From JANQPX01 sp039197065 (GTDB taxonomy: Bacteria; Pseudomonadota; Alphaproteobacteria; Geminicoccales; Geminicoccaceae): 64,000 bases of DNA. Location of the stretch: NCBI GenBank assembly GCA_039197065.1, contig JBCCUL010000001.1:372001-436000 (forward strand), in the 5' to 3' direction. Shown here in pieces: positions 59,964-64,000 of the stretch. Each line of letters opens with the position of its first letter. Positions within the stretch are counted from its first letter, which is position 1. The notes beneath the pieces are model-generated. The model saw only the letters and a list, made by a program, of their open reading frames with translations, was not told the origin of the DNA and did not search any database. The position numbers were made by a program, and so were the translations under genes.

Positions 59964-60043
59964 TGGTCCATGCGATCCTGGGAGTCCGGGCCTCGCCTCA
60001 TCTCTTCTCGCGGGCGGGCAGATTCCCAGGGCCGCATGGACCA
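59964..60043 (+). repeat. Palindromic repeat family B, copy B6
   Basis: 80 bp with 20-bp arms (59964-59983 and 60024-60043) differing at two positions. TTAA motifs at 59929 and 60067. It lies about 210 bp from the tRNA-Gln gene. Confidence 0.88.
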
Positions 60044-60238
60044 TGAAGCAGCATGGCATGAAGGGGTTAACGAAAGCCTAAGCGGTGGTTGAAGGTCTGT
60101 TCCGGGCGACATGGTTTGGTTGTCGATCGATGGATCGTATCGCGACGCCGTTATCAGCAGACGCCGACGCCAAACAACACCGGAAGCCAGAGAGCAGCGG
60201 AGTCAACCAGACCAAAACGATCGAGAAAAGTAACCGCC

Positions 60239-60253
60239 GTCCCGCGACGGGAC
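60239..60253 (-). terminator. Short hairpin after tRNA-Gln
   Basis: GTCCCG/CGGGAC with a 3-nt loop directly follows the CCA end of the tRNA on the minus strand, and TTACTTTTC comes next. A weak terminator. Confidence 0.4.
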
Positions 60254-60254
60254 C

Positions 60255-60331
60255 TGGCAGGGGCGGTGGGATTCGAACCCACGAATGCCGGAATCAGAAT
60301 CCGGTGCCTTAGGCCGCTTGGCTACGCCCCA
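60255..60331 (-). tRNA. tRNA-Gln (anticodon CTG)
   Basis: Minus-strand cloverleaf of 77 nt with encoded CCA (60255-60257). The anticodon arm CCGGA-TTCTGAT-TCCGG gives CTG, the T arm is GTGGG-TTCGAAT-CCCAC, and the D arm is AGCC...GGC-like. Acceptor pairs 2-7 are G/C rich; pair 1-72 is U-U, weak as is usual in Gln tRNAs. The anticodon arm matches E. coli glnV from memory. Confidence 0.95.
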
Positions 60332-60369
60332 TCAGTCTTGTTGATGGATAGGTAGGCGCGCCTTGGCTG

Positions 60370-61596
60370 TCAAGGGTTCTGGGATGTGGCAGGGGGGTGT
60401 TTCAGGCGCTTCACGAGTTCCTGGAGGAGCTCTTGGCGGTCCGGCTGCATGTCTTGTTCCAGCCACCAGTCCTCGAGCTGCTTTAGCTGTTGTCCCAAAT
60501 CCGGCCCGGGCGGCACGCCATGGTTGATGAGGTCCTGGCCGGTGATGGGGAAGTTCTCGACGGCTGGCGGTGGAAGCGAGCGTTCTAGGTCGTCTTCGGT
60601 TCTAGCGGAGAGGTTCACCAGGTCGGTGTAGATTCCCGGCCCTTCGCGATAGACCTGCCGCTTTGCGGTCCCCGGTGACATAGGAAGGTCGGGTAGGGGG
60701 CCTTCGGTCAACCGCTGAAGCCTTGCCGCCTCCGCATTGGAAAGCCTCCAGGCGGCGACGGCCGCCGGCATTGACGCTGTCGCGGTGTTTGACCTCAGCA
60801 GGGCGGCCAGCCGGAGGAGGGGATCGCTGTCCGGGACGAGCGTGATCAGCTGGTTGAGCGAAATGAGGTCGACGTCGATGGGAAGGATATGGCGTAACAC
60901 ACTGTTTTCGATCATTAATGTCAACGCTGCGACCACGCCGCCGCTGGCCAGGAGCTTGAACATTTCGCTTCGGGTGCGCTCGCCGGACAGGTGGGTCAGG
61001 CCATCGGTGCCTTCCCGGCAAGCCTGCAGCGCCTGCCGATCGGCCGGAGGTCGGCCATAGCGCGCGTAGAACCGGAAGAACCGGAGGATGCGCAGATAAT
61101 CCTCGCGCACGCGCTCCTGCGCGTCGCCCACGAAACGGACGCGACCCGCTTTCAAGTCTTCCCACCCTCCAAAATAGTCAAAGAGCTGGCCTCGCCAGTC
61201 GGTGCTCATGGCGTTGATGGTGAAGTCCCGGCGTTTGGCGTCGAGCTCGAAGTCGTCGGTGAACTGCACGTCCGCATGGCGGCCATCGCAGGCAACGTCT
61301 TTTCGAAGCGTGGTGATTTCGTAGGTCTGGCCATCCACCAGCGCCGTGACGGTGCCATGTTTGAGACCGGTGGGAATCGCTTTGATGTCAGCAGCTTCGA
61401 GCCTCTTGATAACCTCATCCGGCAGAAGCGCCGTCGCGATATCCAGATCGCCATCGGGATCGAACTCGCCGAGCATGGCATCGCGTACGCAGCCGCCGAC
61501 GAAGCGGGCAGGGGCTCCGTCTGTGGTCAGCACGTCCAGCAGTTTTCGGCTTTCCTGCCTGTTCAGCCAGGGCGCCCCGGCAAGCGGCGCCGTCAT
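60370..61596 (-). CDS. CCA tRNA nucleotidyltransferase
   Basis: A 408-residue class II polymerase that adds or repairs CCA ends of tRNAs. The head region has RFVGGCVRDAML and the two catalytic aspartates in DGDLDIAT, then TGLKHGTVTAL, RRDFTINAM and the helix RVREDYLRILRFFRFYARYG. The second aspartate motif is normally DxD with I; here DLD. ATGA overlap with the Nudix gene. It sits next to tRNA-Gln, though that tRNA already encodes CCA. Confidence 0.92.
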   Translation of the reverse strand: MTAPLAGAPWLNRQESRKLLDVLTTDGAPARFVGGCVRDAMLGEFDPDGDLDIATALLPDEVIKRLEAADIKAIPTGLKHGTVTALVDGQTYEITTLRKDVACDGRHADVQFTDDFELDAKRRDFTINAMSTDWRGQLFDYFGGWEDLKAGRVRFVGDAQERVREDYLRILRFFRFYARYGRPPADRQALQACREGTDGLTHLSGERTRSEMFKLLASGGVVAALTLMIENSVLRHILPIDVDLISLNQLITLVPDSDPLLRLAALLRSNTATASMPAAVAAWRLSNAEAARLQRLTEGPLPDLPMSPGTAKRQVYREGPGIYTDLVNLSARTEDDLERSLPPPAVENFPITGQDLINHGVPPGPDLGQQLKQLEDWWLEQDMQPDRQELLQELVKRLKHPPATSQNP

Positions 61597-62174
61597 CGCG
61601 TCAGCAGCTTCGAGAAATTCACCAGCATGCCCGCGGTCGCCCCCCAGATGAACCGGCCCTCATAGGGGAGCACGTAGTAGCTCCGGCGCGCCTTGGCGCC
61701 CCGATAGGACTGGCGCTGGTGATTGGTGGGGTCGAGGATGAAGGCGAGCGGCAACTCGAACACCTCGGCGACCTCGAAGGCATCGAGCGTCATCTCGATC
61801 GGTGGTTCGATCCAGCCGACCACAGGGTGAATGCGAAAGCCCGTGGAGGTGTCGTAGGCGGCAAGCCGGCTGATGACGTCGATTTTCTCCGGCGGAAGGC
61901 CGATCTCCTCCTCCGTTTCGCGGAGGGCGGCCGCCTCGACGCTCGCATCCTCAGGCTCGATGCGCCCGCCGGGAAAGCAGATCTGGCCGGCATGAACCTT
62001 AAGATGCTCGGTGCGCTTGGTGAGCAGCACGGTCGTGCCGCCGGGGCGGTCCACCAGCCCGATCAGCACGGCTGCAGGACGGCCGTCCGCCTCCGAGACC
62101 CCGTCGTCGCTTCCGGGCAGGCCATCGGTGCCGGCGGTGAGGCGTTCCTCTAGGCTGTTACGCGTAAATTTCAC
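61593..62174 (-). CDS. CoA pyrophosphatase-type Nudix hydrolase
   Basis: A 193-residue Nudix enzyme. The box reads GGRIEPEDASVEAAALRETEEEIGL, with REtxEEIGL and the CoA-type preceding region LTKRTEHLKVHAGQICFPGG. It probably splits CoA or acyl-CoA into 3',5'-ADP and phosphopantetheine in the cytosol. The start is GTG at 62174. Coupled to the CCA enzyme gene. Confidence 0.85.
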   Translation of the reverse strand: MKFTRNSLEERLTAGTDGLPGSDDGVSEADGRPAAVLIGLVDRPGGTTVLLTKRTEHLKVHAGQICFPGGRIEPEDASVEAAALRETEEEIGLPPEKIDVISRLAAYDTSTGFRIHPVVGWIEPPIEMTLDAFEVAEVFELPLAFILDPTNHQRQSYRGAKARRSYYVLPYEGRFIWGATAGMLVNFSKLLTR

Positions 62175-62232
62175 GATCTTTCCGTTTCAATTCCTAGGCT
62201 TATGCCAGGAGGACTTAACCCTTGATCGTCAG

Positions 62233-62838
62233 CTATTCCAGAGGAAAGAACCGCCCAGCGCTCCAAACGCCGTAACGGAGGACGCCGTTCACCTCATGGC
62301 TGTCGCCGAGCTCCACCAACTCATAGTATATTGGTCTCAATAGCCGGCCTTCGAGGCCGGGTCGAACGTCGATATAGGGCAGCGGGTCTTGCGAAGACAG
62401 CGGGCCCTGCGAGGGCAGCGGGTCCCGCGGGGACGGCGAGTCCTGCGAAGACTGCGGGTCGGACCCCGGCCCTTTCTTGGGGAGGCGCAGGTTCAGCGGA
62501 TGGTCAGGTCCCACCGTCACCCACTCGTCGAGGCTGGTTTTCATGCGGATGGTCTGCCCGGCTCCGCTGCCCTCCGCATCGAGCTCTGTAATCACGAAAG
62601 GCGCGTCCTCGATCTCGATCCGGCCGCGCTCCACAGGCGTCACCAGCCAGTAGTCGCCGTCCGCCTCCCGCCTGAGCACACTCGCAAACAGCTTGACCAG
62701 CGGCTTTCGCGAGATAGGTCGACCTTGATGATGCCAGACGCCGTCCCGATCGATCCGCATATGATAAAGGCGCTCATCCCGAGCGCTTCCGGGCTCATCA
62801 GCCGCCCTTGGGGGTTGATCCGAGACGACCTTGCTCAT
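62233..62838 (-). CDS. DUF1285 protein with internal repeat insertion
   Basis: About 201 residues. The conserved DUF1285 parts are RIDRDGVWHHQGRPISRKPLVKLF, SVLRREADGDYWLVTPVERGRIEIEDAPFVI and the closing SWYE-like region (YGVWSAGRFFPLE). Between them a Pro/Ser/Asp/Gln-rich insert of about 30 residues (SDPQSSQDSPSPRDPLPSQG and so on) is encoded by an 18-bp tandem repeat. Function unknown. ATG 62838 follows GGAG; frames upstream are not used. It heads the Nudix-CCA row, 58 bp before the Nudix gene. Confidence 0.8.
   Translation of the reverse strand: MSKVVSDQPPRAADEPGSARDERLYHMRIDRDGVWHHQGRPISRKPLVKLFASVLRREADGDYWLVTPVERGRIEIEDAPFVITELDAEGSGAGQTIRMKTSLDEWVTVGPDHPLNLRLPKKGPGSDPQSSQDSPSPRDPLPSQGPLSSQDPLPYIDVRPGLEGRLLRPIYYELVELGDSHEVNGVLRYGVWSAGRFFPLE
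62382..62464. repeat. 18-bp in-frame tandem repeat inside the DUF1285 gene
   Basis: Four full units of 18 bp (62382, 62400, 62418, 62436) and a partial fifth, close to GCGGGTCCTGCGAAGACA, run without a frameshift, giving a six-residue repeat of the type S-S/P-Q/R-D/G-P-L. A young minisatellite. Confidence 0.85.
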
Positions 62839-62956
62839 CATACTCCAGTTAAGCCTGTCCGCTGCTCTGCCGTTGACCGGCCCGACCGACACACCCGGAG
62901 GTAACTTGCCAAATCCGGGTCCTTATTGATCAACCTTCGAGGTGAAGTCATCGATC

Positions 62957-63949
62957 ATGTCTGATACTCTAGATACGGCGATTGCCGACCAAATCGACGA
63001 CGCGATCGATAAGTTCGCCCAAGTCAGCGACGAGGTGGGCCGCGCCATCTTCGGCCAGGAACGCGTGGTCGAGGAAAGTCTTATCACGTTGCTCGCCGGC
63101 GGTCATGTTCTGCTGGTCGGCGTGCCCGGTCTTGCGAAGACACTTCTGGTCGAAACCCTCGGCACGGTGCTTGGTCTAAGCCAGAAGCGCGTGCAGTTCA
63201 CCCCAGACCTGATGCCGGCCGATATTCTCGGCTCCGAGGTGCTGGAGGAGAGCGACGCGGGACAGCGCGGCTTTCGCTTCATCGAAGGGCCGATCTTCTG
63301 CCAGCTACTGATGGCCGATGAGATCAACCGCGCCAGCCCCCGGACCCAGGCGGCCCTTCTCCAGGCGATGCAGGAGCGTCACGTCACCATTGCAGGCCAT
63401 GATCACGCTCTGCCGGCCCCCTTCCACGTGCTCGCCACGCAAAATCCCATCGAGCAGGAAGGCACCTATCCGCTGCCCGAAGCGCAGCTCGACCGCTTTC
63501 TCCTGCAGGTGAATGTCGACTATCCCGAGGAGGACGTCGAACGGCGCATCATGATCGAGACCACCGACGCCACCGAGATCAATGTCGAGGCCAAGATGAC
63601 CGCCGACGCTCTCCAGGAAGCGCAATCGCTGCTTCGCCATGTGCCTGTCGGCGATAGCGTCGTCGACGCCATCCTCAGGATCGTGCGCGCCGGCAGACCC
63701 GAAACCTGCGATGATCCCGAACTCGCCCAGATGATCGCCTGGGGACCGGGACCGCGCGCCAGCCAGGCCCTGATGCTCGCCGTGCGCGCCCGCGCCCTCC
63801 TCCAGCAGCGTCTGGCGCCTTCCGTCGAGGATGTCCTGGCCTTGGCCGCACCCGTCCTTCGTCACCGCATGGCGCTCACCTTTACGGCGCGTGCCGAAGG
63901 CATGACCATGGACGGCTTGATAAAGCGTCTCTGCACCACAATTGGATGA
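62957..63949 (+). CDS. MoxR-family AAA+ ATPase
   Basis: A 330-residue chaperone-like ATPase. Walker A GVPGLAKTLLVETL, Walker B FCQLLMADEINRASPRTQAALL, and the sensor-1 region FHVLATQNPIEQEGTYPLPEAQLDRF are clear. MoxR proteins act with DUF58/VWA partners on membrane or periplasmic protein complexes. The ATG at 62957 follows GAGGTGA; it overlaps the next gene as ATGA. Confidence 0.92.
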   Translation: MSDTLDTAIADQIDDAIDKFAQVSDEVGRAIFGQERVVEESLITLLAGGHVLLVGVPGLAKTLLVETLGTVLGLSQKRVQFTPDLMPADILGSEVLEESDAGQRGFRFIEGPIFCQLLMADEINRASPRTQAALLQAMQERHVTIAGHDHALPAPFHVLATQNPIEQEGTYPLPEAQLDRFLLQVNVDYPEEDVERRIMIETTDATEINVEAKMTADALQEAQSLLRHVPVGDSVVDAILRIVRAGRPETCDDPELAQMIAWGPGPRASQALMLAVRARALLQQRLAPSVEDVLALAAPVLRHRMALTFTARAEGMTMDGLIKRLCTTIG

Positions 63950-64000
63950 ACATGGTGGAGGAAGCCAAGGCCGCGCGAAGTCGGCGCGAGGATGCCGTCA
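63946..64000 (+). CDS. Start of the gene after moxR, probably DUF58 protein (partial)
   Basis: ATG at 63946 overlaps the MoxR stop (ATGA) and opens a frame of 18 residues that runs off the window (MNMVEEAKAARSRREDAV). DUF58 proteins nearly always follow moxR, but the visible part is too short to prove it. Confidence 0.5.
   Translation, partial: MNMVEEAKAARSRREDAV

Noticed and set aside
32251..60043. CRISPR array made of the recurring 79-bp sequences
   Set aside because: Copies are dispersed over 28 kb, palindromic and lack regular spacers; they are a REP-like family.
59600..60331. tRNA-Gln as an island attachment site for the TIR gene
   Set aside because: I found no copy of the tRNA 3' end on the far side of the TIR gene and no integrase; proximity alone is not evidence.
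60089..60355. Plus-strand frames across the tRNA-Gln gene
   Set aside because: They translate the tRNA and its flanks (GFEPTNAGIRIR is tRNA antisense); not a protein gene.

Overview
The window comes from a GC-rich alphaproteobacterium that makes bacteriochlorophyll, most likely a member of the Hyphomicrobiales (Rhizobiales) or a close relative. This rests on the classic photosynthesis superoperon, the PpaA/PpsR regulator pair, CtrA-box-like sites, and TAGAGCATTT-bounded palindromic repeats of a kind I know from rhizobial intergenic regions. The species cannot be named from the sequence alone.

Layout. 1-1.15 kb: end of a possible delta-class carbonic anhydrase gene and a TauD-like dioxygenase. 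1.3-6.3 kb: carotenoid desaturase CrtD, a small membrane protein, a cytochrome P450 and an orphan ATP-grasp enzyme; a palindromic repeat supplies the stop codons of the last two. 6.4-22.3 kb (minus strand): one superoperon, transcribed bchF-bchN-bchB-bchH-bchL-bchM-lhaA-puhA-puhB-puhC-orf98-acsF-puhE-hemA, mostly with ATGA overlaps. It covers tetrapyrrole synthesis from 5-aminolevulinate, Mg chelation, methylation, cyclisation, dark protochlorophyllide reduction and reaction-centre H-subunit assembly. 22.5-28.5 kb (plus strand): the regulators ppaA(aerR)-ppsR, then bchG, a PucC-family transporter and bchP, which attach and reduce the pigment tail. Both pigment promoters carry a PpsR-type TGT-N12-ACA site overlapping the -35 box. 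28.6-32.0 kb: two small genes and a Calvin-cycle set (cbbF-like, cbbP, rpe) without RubisCO; the FBPase has lost metal-ligand residues.

32-48 kb: an SDR/thioesterase pair, parE plus a lipoprotein, a TRAP-permease-like protein, a cyclophilin, a DksA-type protein, a diguanylate cyclase, a glycine betaine/proline ABC importer with a fused double permease, a TauE-type exporter and pobA. 48.4-52.1 kb looks like accessory DNA: small unknown membrane proteins, a LysE-type exporter next to an EamA remnant, an MFS transporter and an XRE regulator. 52.9-55.7 kb: pcaD-pcaC, which with pobA gives steps of the protocatechuate pathway, and a MATE exporter. 55.7-59.3 kb: a large TIR / P-loop NTPase / TPR protein, a candidate anti-phage sensor-effector. 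60.2-64 kb: tRNA-Gln, then DUF1285 protein, Nudix hydrolase and CCA-adding enzyme, and the start of a MoxR/DUF58 operon.

Two dispersed palindromic repeat families stand out. Family A (about 128 bp, 2 copies) is a long hairpin bounded by TAGAGCATTT. Family B (about 79 bp, 6 copies) has roughly 20-bp inverted arms and sits symmetrically between TTAA motifs, making a larger element of about 135-140 bp. I saw no insertion sequence, CRISPR array, rRNA or replication origin. The most notable findings are the TIR-NTPase-TPR protein, the TTAA-bracketed repeat family, a PuhE with a CobW-C-like tail, the metal-site-degenerate FBPase, and the P450/CrtD/ATP-grasp neighbourhood.
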